Shown in pieces: positions 1 to 8,477 of a DNA stretch of 64,000 nt (position 1 is its first letter; each line of letters opens with the position of its first letter). The notes beneath the pieces were generated by a model. That model was given only the letters and a program-made list of their open reading frames with translations, did no database searches and was not told the DNA's origin. Both the position numbers and the translations under genes were made by a program. The DNA comes from Rhizobium lentis (lineage in GTDB: Bacteria; Pseudomonadota; Alphaproteobacteria; Rhizobiales; Rhizobiaceae): NCBI RefSeq assembly GCF_017352135.1, contig NZ_CP071454.1, forward strand, positions 434,001-498,000. The letters run 5' to 3'.

Positions 1-111
1 ATCCGGATCGCCGATAATGATATTAAACTGGGCGGCAGCCGGAACCACCGTGCCGGCAAGGGTGCCGGCGGTCAGCATGGCGGCGAGACCCGCCTTTGCC
101 AGAAACTGCAT
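1..111 (-). CDS. Secreted small protein, 3' part outside the window
   Basis: Only the first 37 codons are inside the window; the gene runs off the left edge. The ATG lies at 109-111 on the minus strand. The translation begins MQFLAKAGLAAMLTAG and has a charged start, a hydrophobic core and an Ala-rich AAAQ cleavage region near residue 27, which is a clear Sec signal peptide. Its N-terminus resembles that of the next minus-strand gene (MTHFLTKACLAAVLAL), so the two may be tandem paralogues. Function is unknown. Confidence 0.6.
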   Translation of the reverse strand, partial: MQFLAKAGLAAMLTAGTLAGTVVPAAAQFNIIIGDPD

Positions 112-237
112 CTTCAAAAAACCTTTCGTTTGATAGTCGGTGCGGTCGAGCCGCCCTCCCAACTCTCCGCGTCACGCCGAAGCGCCATTGGGAATCACTC
201 ATACAACCAGAGAAAAAACGGCTGAAAGTATCGCCGT

Positions 238-278
238 CAAGGCAAAACAGGCGGCAAGCGCTTGTCGGCGCTTGCCGC
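238..278 (-). terminator. Rho-independent terminator-like hairpin after the 101-aa secreted protein
   Basis: An 11-bp perfect inverted repeat (251-261 and 268-278, loop TTGTCG) is followed, read on the minus strand, by CTGTTTTGCC. It lies about 10 bp past the stop of the minus-strand gene at 287-592. The T-tract is interrupted, so termination strength is uncertain. Confidence 0.5.
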
Positions 279-286
279 GCCTTTGG

Positions 287-592
287 TCAGCGGCGGATCA
301 GCGGGCAACCGCGGACATTGGCGAAGACCATCCTGTCCCAGCCGCGACGATCGCGCCCGGCAACGACGACGACGCGCGGCGACATGCGGGTGATATGGGC
401 TCTGCGCAGGCCGTAATCGCGCGCCTTGCTCACGGCATGCATCGGCGAGCAGCCGCGGATCGGACGATGATATTGCGCCTCGACGATGAAGTTCGTCTGC
501 GGGCCTGCGGCGGCTGCCGTGGAAACAGTGGCCGGAATGGATGAAAGGGCGAGCACTGCGGCAAGGCAAGCCTTGGTGAGGAAATGCGTCAT
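287..592 (-). CDS. Small secreted protein of unknown function
   Basis: The 101-residue product starts with a Sec signal peptide (residues 1 to about 29, ending TAAAA). The mature part is basic and carries two RGC motifs (Cys48 and Cys96) that could form a disulfide in the periplasm. Between them is a KARDYGLRRA stretch followed by a Val-rich strand. It is probably periplasmic. The signal peptide resembles that of the partial gene to its left on the same strand. I do not recognise an assigned function. Confidence 0.6.
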   Translation of the reverse strand: MTHFLTKACLAAVLALSSIPATVSTAAAAGPQTNFIVEAQYHRPIRGCSPMHAVSKARDYGLRRAHITRMSPRVVVVAGRDRRGWDRMVFANVRGCPLIRR

Positions 593-999
593 TGAGTGTC
601 TCCGTCGATCGGTCTTTTAAGCTCTCCCTTCAGGGATTGCTTCGACACTAACCGGGGCAAGCTGAATGCTGTTCGAACCGGCCATTCAGTTTGCATTCAC
701 TGACGATGAGCGGCTTTCGACGGCTCTTGCTTTGATCGGATTCGCACGATCGTCTTGACATCTCGTCCGATGAATACCGCTCATCACCCGTCCCCGTCTT
801 TCGAGGTTCCGGCCTATGACCTACGCGCCTCAGGATGATCGTTCGAGGCGATCCTGCGGATCGCACCTCTGCCGTGCGGCTGGTGGTTTGATCGGGGCGT
901 CATGTGGCCGGTGGCCGACCTGTATGACGTATGTTTCCTGAGCGGCTGAGCGGTACCGCACAGGACCTTGTGGTGAGGCAAACCGCGCCCTCTCTCTCC
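593..999. other. Intergenic stretch without a recognisable gene
   Basis: About 400 bp between the secreted-protein gene and the repeat element at 1000-1044. The only open frames are short, have no family resemblance and lack convincing ribosome-binding sites. The promoter of the 101-aa gene should lie at the left end; nothing else was recognised. Confidence 0.5.
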
Positions 1000-1044
1000 G
1001 CCCTCATCCTGAGGCGCCCTGCAGGGGCCGCGAAGGGCGAGGGC
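1000..1044. repeat. Imperfect palindromic intergenic repeat (CCCTCATCCT type), copy 1
   Basis: The element opens with GCCCTCATCCTGAGGCGCC and closes with CGAAGGGCGAGGGC, so its ends form an imperfect inverted repeat. A related element with the same termini is at 6491-6542. Short palindromes of this kind are common between genes in Rhizobiales. It sits just past the stop of the UPF0047 gene, where it could act as an RNA hairpin. Confidence 0.5.
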
Positions 1045-1060
1045 GGCCGCTGCCCCCTCC

Positions 1061-1531
1061 TCAGGCTCCGAGATGCAGCACGATTTCGCGCCGGTGCGGC
1101 CGGTCGCGATGTTCGAAGAGATAGAGGCCCTGCCAGGTGCCGAGCATCAAGCGCCCGTCGGCGACGGGAATGCCGATCGACACCTGCGTCAGCGCCGCCT
1201 TGATATGCGCCGGCATGTCGTCCGGCCCCTCGGCCCTATGCACGACCCAGCCCATCGACAAATCGGAGGCCGGCGGCACCAGGCGGCGGAAGAAGGAAAG
1301 AAGGTCGGTTTGCACGTCGGGATCGGCGTTTTCCTGGATCAGCAGCGAACACGATGTGTGGCGCACGAAGACGGTGAGAAGCCCCTCCTCCTGCCCCGAG
1401 GCGCTGACGAAAGCTTCCGCCTGATCGGTGAATTCGTAGAGGCCCTGGCCGCGCGTGGCCAAGGTGAGGATTGTCTGGGGCACCGGCGCTCTCCATCTGG
1501 CAATGACATTGCCCGCGAGTTGGCGCGCCAT
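1061..1531 (-). CDS. UPF0047 / YjbQ family protein
   Basis: The 156-residue product has the YjbQ signature along its whole length: HTSCSLLIQENADPDV in the middle, then a GPDDMPAHIKAAL segment, and IPVADGRLMLGTWQGLYLFEH near the C-terminus. The conserved His, Asp and Glu residues of these segments are present. Some members show secondary thiamine-phosphate synthase activity in vitro, but the physiological role of the family is not settled. The open frame extends upstream, but MARQLAGNV at 1531 gives the usual family length. It lies 44 bp downstream of the DUF1428 gene on the same strand and may be cotranscribed. Confidence 0.85.
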   Translation of the reverse strand: MARQLAGNVIARWRAPVPQTILTLATRGQGLYEFTDQAEAFVSASGQEEGLLTVFVRHTSCSLLIQENADPDVQTDLLSFFRRLVPPASDLSMGWVVHRAEGPDDMPAHIKAALTQVSIGIPVADGRLMLGTWQGLYLFEHRDRPHRREIVLHLGA

Positions 1532-1575
1532 GACGGCCAAGTCAATGCCCTGGCGAAGATGCGGCTGCGCCGGCT

Positions 1576-1929
1576 TCAGAGCTTCAGCAGCGTCTCGAAC
1601 CCGCCATAGATCATCCGCTTGCCGTCGAACGGCATCTGCCATTGGTCGCCCTTGAGCCGCGGATCGGCCATCACCTTGGCATTGATGTCGTCGCGTTCCT
1701 GCCGCGACCTGTAGGTGATCCAGGATAACACCACCACCTCGTCCTCCTTGGCCTGCACGGCGCGGGGAAAAGAGGTCAGCTCTCCATAGGGCACGTCGTC
1801 GCCGATGCATTCGACAAATTCGAGCGCGCCATATTCCTTCCAGAGCGAGCCGGCAAAGGTGGAGAATTTCTTGTAGGCGTCGATATTCTCCCTCGGCACC
1901 GCCACGACGAAACCATCGACATAAGACAT
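1576..1929 (-). CDS. DUF1428 family protein
   Basis: The 117-residue product begins MSYVDGFVVAVPRENIDAYK and contains the family segments ECIGDDVPYGE and, later, VVLSWITYRSRQERD, ending in FDGKRMIYGGFETLL. This is a ferredoxin-fold (dimeric alpha-beta barrel) family whose members resemble small monooxygenase-like or stress proteins; no reaction is established. The frame is open upstream, but the ATG at 1929 matches the family start. It probably shares a transcript with the UPF0047 gene downstream. Confidence 0.85.
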   Translation of the reverse strand: MSYVDGFVVAVPRENIDAYKKFSTFAGSLWKEYGALEFVECIGDDVPYGELTSFPRAVQAKEDEVVVLSWITYRSRQERDDINAKVMADPRLKGDQWQMPFDGKRMIYGGFETLLKL

Positions 1930-2024
1930 GGCACGACTCCTCGATCCATCCTCGTCAGCGGAAGAGATAGGCGGCCGGCGGGGCAGGTCCAGGGATGAAA
2001 CGGCGGCCAAGCTCTTTCAGGCAA

Positions 2025-2624
2025 TCACGGCCCGTTCACCAGCTTGAGCACGAGCTGCTGGATGTTGCCGCCGTCGCCCATTTCGACCTTATCGAAGTCG
2101 CGGCCGCGCTGGCGCTGCCTTGCCGAAATCTCGCCGAGGCGCCGGGTCAGTTCGATCCTGATCTTCTTGCACTCGGGATCGTCGGCAACGGTGAGGCCGA
2201 TGCTCATCGTCTCGATTTCCTTGACCATGTCCTTGATGGTCTCGCCATGCACCCGCTCATGCGACGCAACGCCCGATATGAAGGCCTCCCAGCTGCTTTC
2301 GACAGCGGCCGGCAGCGCACCCGCCGGCTTCGGCAGCGTATAGGTGATGATGAGCTTCGGCCGGTTGGTGACGATCACGCAGGCATTGCCCTGCGACTCG
2401 TATTTTCGGGTCCAGGTGAGCTTGAACGTGGTATGCGCGATGACCCGGCCGGTCACCCCGGCCTTGGGGCCATGGGCTCCGATCGATTCATAAAGTTCGG
2501 CGCCGGTCTTGCCTGTAATCGAATAGGGCCGCACCTCCTCGACCGCCTGCCATTCGGTCTGCGCCACAGCCGGTACCGCCGCGAAAACCACCGCCAATAC
2601 GTAGAGTAGAGAAGTCTTCGTCAC
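2025..2624 (-). CDS. Secreted DUF922 protein, putative zinc peptidase
   Basis: The product has a signal peptide (TKTSLLYVLAVVFAAVPAVAQ) and then a periplasmic domain with an HExxH motif (SHERVHGE) near residues 122-126, characteristic of the DUF922 putative metallopeptidases. The C-terminal third is charged and helical (RRLGEISARQRQRGRDF). I chose the GTG at 2624, which places the signal peptide directly at the start; a TTG at 2639, preceded by GGCGGGAA, would add five residues. Catalysis is inferred from the motif only. Confidence 0.75.
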   Translation of the reverse strand: MTKTSLLYVLAVVFAAVPAVAQTEWQAVEEVRPYSITGKTGAELYESIGAHGPKAGVTGRVIAHTTFKLTWTRKYESQGNACVIVTNRPKLIITYTLPKPAGALPAAVESSWEAFISGVASHERVHGETIKDMVKEIETMSIGLTVADDPECKKIRIELTRRLGEISARQRQRGRDFDKVEMGDGGNIQQLVLKLVNGP

Positions 2625-2700
2625 GCACCGCCCCGTCAAGTGATTCCCGCCAGCCTAACGGCGCCGTTCCTCCCTTTCAACGCATGCGATGCCGCTGATA

Positions 2701-3420
2701 TCAGCGCGGCTCCCGGGAGATGCTGAGATAGGCGGGGTCGAATTCGGCGATCTCCTGCAGACGTTCCCAATCGACGATGGTGATCGTTCGGTTCTCCCAC
2801 GTGAAGACACCCTCGCGCCTGAGGGCCTGCAGCGTCTTGTTGAGGTGGACCACCGATATGCCCAGCACGTCAGCCATCTCGATCTGCGTCAGCGGAAACT
2901 GAAAGCTTTCGCCCCGGGTCCGCCTGACGACCTTCAGCCGCATGAAGAGTTCGCAGACGAGATGGGCGATCTGGGCGCGTTTGGAGCGCCGCCCCATGGC
3001 GACGATCCATTCTCGGTGAATAGCGCCATCGACCAGCGTGTCGAGCCAAAGCAGCCGCGTCAAATGCGGCATGCGCTCGGTGATCGCCCTCAAGTCGGCA
3101 TGATCGGCCAAGGCGACGTGGCAGGGTGAGAGCGCAACGATGCCATGATCCATTACCTTGACGGGAAAAGCATGAAGGTCGACAAAGTCGCCGGCAACAT
3201 GAAGAGCGGTAATCTGCCGGCTGCCGTCCGCCATCACCTTGTAGCGCGCGGCGAACCCATCGAGCAGCAGCGTGCTGAAGGGCGGCCGGCTGCCTTGGGA
3301 AACGAGATCTTCTCCGACGGCGAATTGCCTGTCCTTGACGAGGATCGACCGAAGAAGGTTTTCCTCTTCGCTCGACAGGAGATCACGGCTTCCAAGGTTC
3401 AGCAACAAGGACTCAATCAC
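2701..3420 (-). CDS. Crp/Fnr-family transcriptional regulator
   Basis: The 239-residue protein has an N-terminal cyclic-nucleotide-binding-like beta-roll (about residues 20-130, with VAGDFVDLHAF) and a C-terminal winged helix. The recognition region reads LTQIEMADVLGISVVHLNKTLQALRREG (roughly 175-202), typical of Crp/Fnr proteins. There is no N-terminal cysteine cluster like that of Fnr or FixK, so an oxygen-sensing iron-sulfur cluster is unlikely. It is divergent from the DUF6894 gene at 3553. The effector and targets cannot be told from the sequence. Confidence 0.85.
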   Translation of the reverse strand: MIESLLLNLGSRDLLSSEEENLLRSILVKDRQFAVGEDLVSQGSRPPFSTLLLDGFAARYKVMADGSRQITALHVAGDFVDLHAFPVKVMDHGIVALSPCHVALADHADLRAITERMPHLTRLLWLDTLVDGAIHREWIVAMGRRSKRAQIAHLVCELFMRLKVVRRTRGESFQFPLTQIEMADVLGISVVHLNKTLQALRREGVFTWENRTITIVDWERLQEIAEFDPAYLSISREPR

Positions 3421-3552
3421 GGTCCTGTCTCCCGCTATCGCGAGGGCTGGGGACCGTTTCGGTGCGAACTGTATTTTCTATAGGAATCAACGCCTAGCCT
3501 CGGGAACAATTGTCTTCACTGGTTATTTCTTCTCTGACGCGCAGGAAAGAAC

Positions 3553-3798
3553 ATGGCTCGCTACTATTTCGATCTACACAACGGGGAAGGTCCGACCCGC
3601 GACGAGCACGGCACCGAGCTCAAATCTCGTGATGACATCCCCAAAGAGGTGACCCGCATCCTGCTGGACGTGGCCCGAGACGAGTTGCCCGCAGGTGACC
3701 GCATGACGATTGCAGTCACCGTCCGCGACGAGCGCGGCGATCCTGTCACAGTCGCCAGTCTCGTCTTCAGCAATGAATGGCTCGACGTCATCCGATGA
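3553..3798 (+). CDS. DUF6894 small protein
   Basis: The 81-residue product starts MARYYFDLHNGEGPTRDEHG and ends in a VRDERGDPVTVASLVF strand followed by a short tail. This is the pattern of the DUF6894 proteins common in Rhizobiales: an aromatic first strand, the D-x-x-G segment, a central helix with a VTRILLDVARDELP-like sequence, and a closing sheet. A second member is encoded convergently at 4015-4245. The function is unknown. The ATG follows GCAGGAAAGAAC, which gives an acceptable Shine-Dalgarno. Confidence 0.75.
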   Translation: MARYYFDLHNGEGPTRDEHGTELKSRDDIPKEVTRILLDVARDELPAGDRMTIAVTVRDERGDPVTVASLVFSNEWLDVIR

Positions 3799-4014
3799 CG
3801 GCCTCTGGTTGCCGCCGGGTCCCATATACGCATCAATTCGACTCGGTCGATGGATGCGCTCTAGCTCCTTGCTTTCATGCATGTCGTCATCCGCACACTT
3901 CCGGGCGACATGCATTAAGACCCCGCCCCGGCAGGCGGCAATTAAATTTGACATAGTTCCGCGATTGCCCGGGACGCGTCGACAGGCATTCCTCCGGTCG
4001 AATTCCGATCGCTT

Positions 4015-4245
4015 CTATTTCGCGATCTCTTCCAGAATCAGCCGAATTTCCGCGAGCGGTTTGCGGCTTTCGTCGAAAAGTTCGACCGAAAGCATGTTCA
4101 AAGGCGCAGTCGGCAGGCCTTCGGCTGCCATTTCCGCGAGGACCCTTCGCGCCTCTGCCTTGGCAGCCTCGACGGATTCGAATTCGTATCCGGTCTCGGT
4201 GCCAACACCATCGCGATCGAAGAGCTGGAAGTGGAATTTCGGCAC
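4015..4245 (-). CDS. DUF6894 small protein, second copy
   Basis: The 76-residue product, MPKFHFQLFDRDGVGTETG..., has the same plan as the gene at 3553-3798: an aromatic beta strand, a D-G loop, a helix with AKAEARRVLAEMAAEGLP, then VELFDESRKPLAEIRLI. The two are distant paralogues in convergent orientation with 216 bp between them, in which I see no gene. The function is unknown. Confidence 0.75.
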   Translation of the reverse strand: MPKFHFQLFDRDGVGTETGYEFESVEAAKAEARRVLAEMAAEGLPTAPLNMLSVELFDESRKPLAEIRLILEEIAK

Positions 4246-4332
4246 GGCATGCTCCTTCGGTGATGCCCCTAACGAAGCTGGAGGCGACAGGTTCCGCCCG
4301 AACGATTTTCAGCGCCCGCCGTCAGGCGATCC

Positions 4333-4731
4333 TCAGAAGGCGCCGGCCTCGGGCGAAGCCAATTCCTCGATTGCGTCGACACGGTCGGGATAAAAGGCGA
4401 GATGGTCCTTGATGTTGCTGACGGCGGCATGAGGGGTTTCGTAGGTCCAGGCCGCGTTCTCAGTGCGTTCGCCGCCCAAACCAATGCTGTAATAGGAGGC
4501 ATCGCCCTTGTAGGGGCAATGTGTGGCGTGATCGGTGCGCTGAAGCAGCGACATGTCGACATCCCTGCGCGGAATATAGTGGACCGGCGGATAGGAGGCC
4601 TCGCGTAGCGTCAGCGCGTTGCGGCTATCGGCAATCGTCCTGCCGGCGACGGTGACGACGACGCGGCAGGGATTGTGCTCGACGGTGATCGGATGGTCCG
4701 GCCCGGGAATCTTGATCGACTTGTCCAACAT
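4333..4731 (-). CDS. DUF427 domain protein
   Basis: The 132-residue product begins MLDKSIKIPGPDHPITVEHN and carries the DUF427 hallmarks: RVVVTVAGRTIADS, then YPPVHYIPRRDVDM, TDHATHCPYKGDASYYSI and finally ENAAWTYETPHAAV with a closing AFYPDRVD. The family is a compact beta-tent fold of unknown reaction. The frame is open further upstream, but the ATG at 4731 matches the domain start. It lies about 80 bp downstream of the B3/4 gene on the same strand. Confidence 0.85.
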   Translation of the reverse strand: MLDKSIKIPGPDHPITVEHNPCRVVVTVAGRTIADSRNALTLREASYPPVHYIPRRDVDMSLLQRTDHATHCPYKGDASYYSIGLGGERTENAAWTYETPHAAVSNIKDHLAFYPDRVDAIEELASPEAGAF

Positions 4732-4810
4732 GGGTTCGTCTCCAGAAGATAACGATGCCCCTGAGATAGGGCGCGCATGCCGCCGGCCCAAGCCTCGAAC
4801 CTTCCTCCAC

Positions 4811-5515
4811 TCACGCCTGCAATTCGAAGCGCGATGACGCGCGGCTGAGAGCAGCGGTCGCCACCGTCACCGGCCAGTGATGCGCGAGCGCTTCGGCGAA
4901 CGTCGCAACCAGCCTGGCGGTATCCTCGCCGGCGCCGGCATGCAGCGCCTCGGCAACGATCAGCACCGAGCGCGTCGTCTCCCGCACCGCTGAAAGCCCG
5001 CTCTGCCGGTTCGTCCAGCGGCGCGCATGGGCTCTGCCTTCGCCATCAGCGAAGATCACTTCGTCAGGCTCCGGATGTTCGCTTTGACCGCCGAAGGTGA
5101 GATAGGTCTCATGCCCCGTTGCGTGCCGCACCTGCAGATCGCCGGCAATTTCTTTCGTGTCGAAGACGGCGACAGGAATGGCAAAGGCGAGTGAAATCGC
5201 ATTGCAGAGATCGACGAGCGGATGAAGGCGCGGCAGCACGCATTCCTGGCGGAAGCGGCGCAGCAGCGCCTCGGAGGCCGAGCGATACTGCGTCGGCTTC
5301 AAGCCCATGCGGGAAAAACCGCGCCGCCAGGCCTGGATCTCCGGGAACTCGCTTTCCTGGGCTTCAGCCAGGCGGGCCCCGGCAATCGCGCTGAAACTTG
5401 CGACCGCCTCTTCGACATCGGCCGCCGCATCAATGCCATCGGCACAAAGCGCGCCGGCGCGAAGCTCCGGAAAAGCCTGCCATATCGCATCGGAATGGCT
5501 GAATTGCATGGTCAT
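4811..5515 (-). CDS. B3/B4 tRNA-binding domain protein
   Basis: The 234-residue product matches stand-alone B3/4-domain proteins, the domain found in the beta subunit of phenylalanyl-tRNA synthetase. Signature segments are SEFPEIQAWRRGFSRMGLKP near residues 56-75, then PLVDLCNAISLAFAIPV and WTNRQSGLSAVRETT. A role in editing or tRNA-related quality control is only inferred from the domain. Its ATG (5513-5515) overlaps the TGA of the upstream EamA gene (ATGA at 5512-5515), so the two are likely translationally coupled. Confidence 0.8.
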   Translation of the reverse strand: MTMQFSHSDAIWQAFPELRAGALCADGIDAAADVEEAVASFSAIAGARLAEAQESEFPEIQAWRRGFSRMGLKPTQYRSASEALLRRFRQECVLPRLHPLVDLCNAISLAFAIPVAVFDTKEIAGDLQVRHATGHETYLTFGGQSEHPEPDEVIFADGEGRAHARRWTNRQSGLSAVRETTRSVLIVAEALHAGAGEDTARLVATFAEALAHHWPVTVATAALSRASSRFELQA

Positions 5516-6405
5516 TTCCCTTCGATGAATTTCCTGTGGTTTCCTGCAAAGGCAAGCCCGGACACGGCCGCCAGCACGCAGGCGATGCCGGCAATCTGGT
5601 TGAAGCCAACTGGCTCGCCGAGGATGACGAAAGCGAGCATGACGGCCGAAACCGGAGCAAGCGCCGTGAAGAGCGCGGCTTCGGTGCCGCTCACCCTCTC
5701 CGCTCCCGCATACCAGAGCAGGAAGCCGCCGACAGTCGGCACCAGGGCGTAATAGACGACGGCAGCGGCAGCGCTTGCGGAAAATCCATGCACGAGGGGC
5801 GCCTCGAAGATCGCCGGAACAATCGAGACGACGAAGCCGATGCCGGTCATCAGCGTCGACTGGGCAAGCGGCGGAATGTCAGCCGCCAGCCGCTTGTTCA
5901 AGAGAATGAATAGGCCCTCGCAGATGACCGCGAGGAAAATCAGCAGATTGCCGGCAAGCGACCCGCCGGTCGCCTCCGGCTTGAAGGCGATCGAAAACAC
6001 GCCGGCACTTGCCAGCGCCACCGCCAGCAGCAGGGCCCGCCCCGGCCGTTCGCGCAGCAGCAGGATCGAAACCGCCGCCGAGACCACCGGCAGCGTGCCG
6101 ATGAGGACGCCCGCATCGGCGGCCGAGGTCAGGCTGAGACCCGATATCAGCAGAGTCGTATATCCGACACTGCCGGCGCCGGCCTGAATGACGAGGATGA
6201 GGCGGTCATGGCTGGAGAGTTTCGGCAAGCGGGTTCCGATTACCCGCATGAGCAGGAAAAAGACGGGAAGAGCGACGGCGAAGCGTAAGGCGGTGGCGGT
6301 AAACGGCGGCAGCTCCGAAGCAATGATCTTGCTCGCGATGACAGTGCTGCCGACCGTCAGCATGGCCAGCGCCAGATAGAAATAGCCTTGAACCTGTCTC
6401 GACAT
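5512..6405 (-). CDS. EamA (DMT) family inner-membrane transporter
   Basis: The 297-residue protein has about ten hydrophobic segments in two EamA repeats, each of five helices, and short loops. It starts MSRQVQGYFYLALAMLTVGSTVIASK and includes the family segment FTATALRFAVALPVFFLL. Members export amino acids, nucleobases or other small metabolites; the substrate is not evident here. The stop overlaps the start of the B3/4 gene, so the pair forms an operon. Confidence 0.88.
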   Translation of the reverse strand: MSRQVQGYFYLALAMLTVGSTVIASKIIASELPPFTATALRFAVALPVFFLLMRVIGTRLPKLSSHDRLILVIQAGAGSVGYTTLLISGLSLTSAADAGVLIGTLPVVSAAVSILLLRERPGRALLLAVALASAGVFSIAFKPEATGGSLAGNLLIFLAVICEGLFILLNKRLAADIPPLAQSTLMTGIGFVVSIVPAIFEAPLVHGFSASAAAAVVYYALVPTVGGFLLWYAGAERVSGTEAALFTALAPVSAVMLAFVILGEPVGFNQIAGIACVLAAVSGLAFAGNHRKFIEGK

Positions 6406-6490
6406 TCCGCGCCTCCGATTGGATGCGCCGAAGAAACAGCAGGGACCGGTCGGGGTCTTGAACGAAATTGCAGGGCGTCACCCACGAACA

Positions 6491-6542
6491 GCCCTCATCC
6501 TAAGGTACGCAGGCCGAAGGCGGAGTCTAGAAGGACGAGGGC
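6491..6542. repeat. Imperfect palindromic intergenic repeat (CCCTCATCCT type), copy 2
   Basis: The element begins GCCCTCATCCTAAGGTACGC and ends AGAAGGACGAGGGC, sharing both termini with the element at 1000-1044. It lies between the AraC-type gene and the EamA gene. Confidence 0.55.
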
Positions 6543-6562
6543 GGGTGGCTGGAAATCGAACC

Positions 6563-7357
6563 TCAGAGAAAAGCATCGGCGTAAAGCCGCGGCGACAGGC
6601 CGTATTTGCGCACGAAAACACGCGTCATATGGCTCTGGTCGGCAAAGCCGCTGGCAAAGGCGGCTTCCGCAAGCGGCGTACCCTGCGCGATCAGCCGTCG
6701 GGCGATATGGATGCGGGCCTGGATGAGATAGGCATGCGGCGTCAATCCGGTTGCCCTGGCAAAACCGCGCAGCACCTGAAAGCGGCTGAGCCCGCTCCCC
6801 CTGGAAAGGTCGGCAAGCGAGACGGCGGCAAGAGGATCGTCGTCGATCAGATCCCGCGCCGCACGGATGGATGACGGCACCGGCGGCCTCTCTTCGCTGC
6901 CGCCGCCTTCGCGCATGACATCGGCGACGAGTTGCAGCAGCAGTTCCTCGCAAAGCAGGCCGTCGGCAGCACTCGCGGTCGCCGCGTAAAACAGCGTTTC
7001 GAAGCGGCCGGCCATCGCCGCATCGCGCATGACAGGATGCGGGATTTCCGAGCGCCCTGGACCGATCTCCTGCGAGAGGCCGGTGACGATCTCGGGGTCG
7101 AAATAGAGGATGCGCCAGGATCGTCCCTCGCCGATCGGCGCGCCGTCATGCACCTCGTTCGGGTTGACGGTGATGATGTCGCCGGCCTCGGCCTCCACCA
7201 TGCCGCGACCGCTGAGCGATTTCTGCGCCCCCGATGAAATGAGCCCGATGCCGAACTGCTCATGCGTGTGCCTGGCGAAGCTGTGATGCGTCTCCGCTTC
7301 CACCGCTTCGACGCCAGTGAGCGTCGAGCGCAGCATTCTGAACTGGTTTTTCGGCAT
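6563..7357 (-). CDS. AraC-family transcriptional regulator
   Basis: The 264-residue protein has an N-terminal AraC-type cupin (HTHEQFGIGLISSG, then GDIITVNPNEVHDG) and two C-terminal helix-turn-helix units: LADLSRGSGLSRFQVLRGF and LAEAAFASGFADQSHMTRVF. The final segment, RKYGLSPRLYADAF, varies from the usual fGvTPgqYr pattern. I chose the ATG at 7357 (MPKNQFRML); an in-frame ATG at 7417 would add 20 residues that look unlike the family. It follows the APH-type gene closely on the same strand. AraC proteins beside exporters often control them, so the EamA gene downstream is a possible target. Confidence 0.85.
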   Translation of the reverse strand: MPKNQFRMLRSTLTGVEAVEAETHHSFARHTHEQFGIGLISSGAQKSLSGRGMVEAEAGDIITVNPNEVHDGAPIGEGRSWRILYFDPEIVTGLSQEIGPGRSEIPHPVMRDAAMAGRFETLFYAATASAADGLLCEELLLQLVADVMREGGGSEERPPVPSSIRAARDLIDDDPLAAVSLADLSRGSGLSRFQVLRGFARATGLTPHAYLIQARIHIARRLIAQGTPLAEAAFASGFADQSHMTRVFVRKYGLSPRLYADAFL

Positions 7358-7423
7358 GTCTGGTCCGCAGGTCCGGTCCCCGCCACTTTGCCAGCCGGAC
7401 GGACAGGACGCAATCATTGCTGC

Positions 7424-8212
7424 CTAGAAGAACTCGTCGAGCAGCTGATAATAGTCGAGCCGCGCCGGATCCGGCGCCGGCAGGCCGTAGCGATCGAGAA
7501 AAGGCTGCACCAGCGCCTCGCCGAAATTATCGGCGATGCTGCGGCAGGCAAGCGCGATATCCTGATAGCGGTCGGCGACGCCGAGGCGGCTGCAATCGAT
7601 ATAGCCGGAGAACCGGCCGTCAAGGGCGATGAAATTCGGCAGGCAGGCATCGCCATGCGTGACGACGAGATCTTCGTCGCCAGGCTTCAGACGCTCGAGA
7701 TCGGCGAAAAGCGCGGCAGCACTTTTGCCTAGCCGGGCCGCATCAAAAACGTCCTCGTCGACGAACCCAGCCTCCATGCGCGCCTTCGCTGCCGGCAGGC
7801 GTTTTTCCAGTCGGTGATCGAACGGGCAGGAGGCGATCGGCAGGCGATGGAGATCGAGAAGCGCCTGCGCCAGCAGCTCGACGCGCGCCAGCGGCGTCAG
7901 CGCCGCAGCGCTGGCAAGGTCGCTTCCAGGCAGCGCACCGATCAGCAGCCAGTTGCGCCCACCGTCGCCTTCCCGCGCAATCACGTCGGGGCACGCCAGG
8001 CCGGCGGCCTTGAGCCAATCGAGCCGGGCCGCCTCATCGGCAAGCTCGCCGAACGGACCTGCCTCCTCGATCTTCAGATAGAGCGCCGGCAAGCCCTCGC
8101 CTTCCAGGCGGAAGACGCGCGCCGCCGACCGGCCCAGCGCATCGCGCTCCATGCGGTAGCCGGACAGACGTGCTGTCAGCGGTCCAGCCGGCAATGTCCC
8201 GAAAGATGTCAA
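7424..8212 (-). CDS. Aminoglycoside 3'-phosphotransferase-like kinase
   Basis: The 262-residue protein has the APH(3') fold markers: LYLKIE with the ATP-binding Lys (about residue 47), the catalytic loop [13 protein letters not shown] (HGDxxxxN, about 193-205) and the metal-binding segment [18 protein letters not shown]. Length and motifs fit APH(3') enzymes, which phosphorylate kanamycin- and neomycin-type aminoglycosides using ATP. Whether this chromosomal form confers resistance cannot be told from sequence. Its ATG overlaps the TGA of the small upstream gene (ATGA at 8209-8212). Confidence 0.85.
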   Translation of the reverse strand: MTSFGTLPAGPLTARLSGYRMERDALGRSAARVFRLEGEGLPALYLKIEEAGPFGELADEAARLDWLKAAGLACPDVIAREGDGGRNWLLIGALPGSDLASAAALTPLARVELLAQALLDLHRLPIASCPFDHRLEKRLPAAKARMEAGFVDEDVFDAARLGKSAAALFADLERLKPGDEDLVVTHGDACLPNFIALDGRFSGYIDCSRLGVADRYQDIALACRSIADNFGEALVQPFLDRYGLPAPDPARLDYYQLLDEFF

Positions 8213-8370
8213 TGAAGCGTTTCGGCGGGCGCAGATTCGAGAAGGATCTCGAAAGCCTCTTCGAGCGCCGCCACCAGAATATCGGTCAGCTCGTCGCCCT
8301 TGTTTTCCAGAAACAGCGCGCTGACGGCTTCGTCCTGACGTTCCAAAAACTGCTCGATCTCGTTCGACAT
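8209..8370 (-). CDS. Small acidic hypothetical protein
   Basis: The 53-residue product (MSNEIEQFLERQDEAVSAL...) is acidic and predicted helical, with no signal peptide or membrane span. Its stop overlaps the start of the APH-type gene by 4 bp, which supports it being real and translationally coupled. An in-frame ATG at 8391 would add seven residues. I do not recognise a family. Confidence 0.5.
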   Translation of the reverse strand: MSNEIEQFLERQDEAVSALFLENKGDELTDILVAALEEAFEILLESAPAETLH

Positions 8371-8477
8371 ATCATGTGTCCTCTTCTTCACCGTGCCATC
8401 ACGGCCATGAAAAGAGGCTAGGTGTGGTTCCTTGCGTGTGGCTTGTTGCCGGTACGACGGGATCCGACCGCGAGGAC

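Noticed and set aside
648..866. Short open frame on the minus strand
   Set aside because: No ribosome-binding site, odd composition and no family likeness; treated as intergenic.
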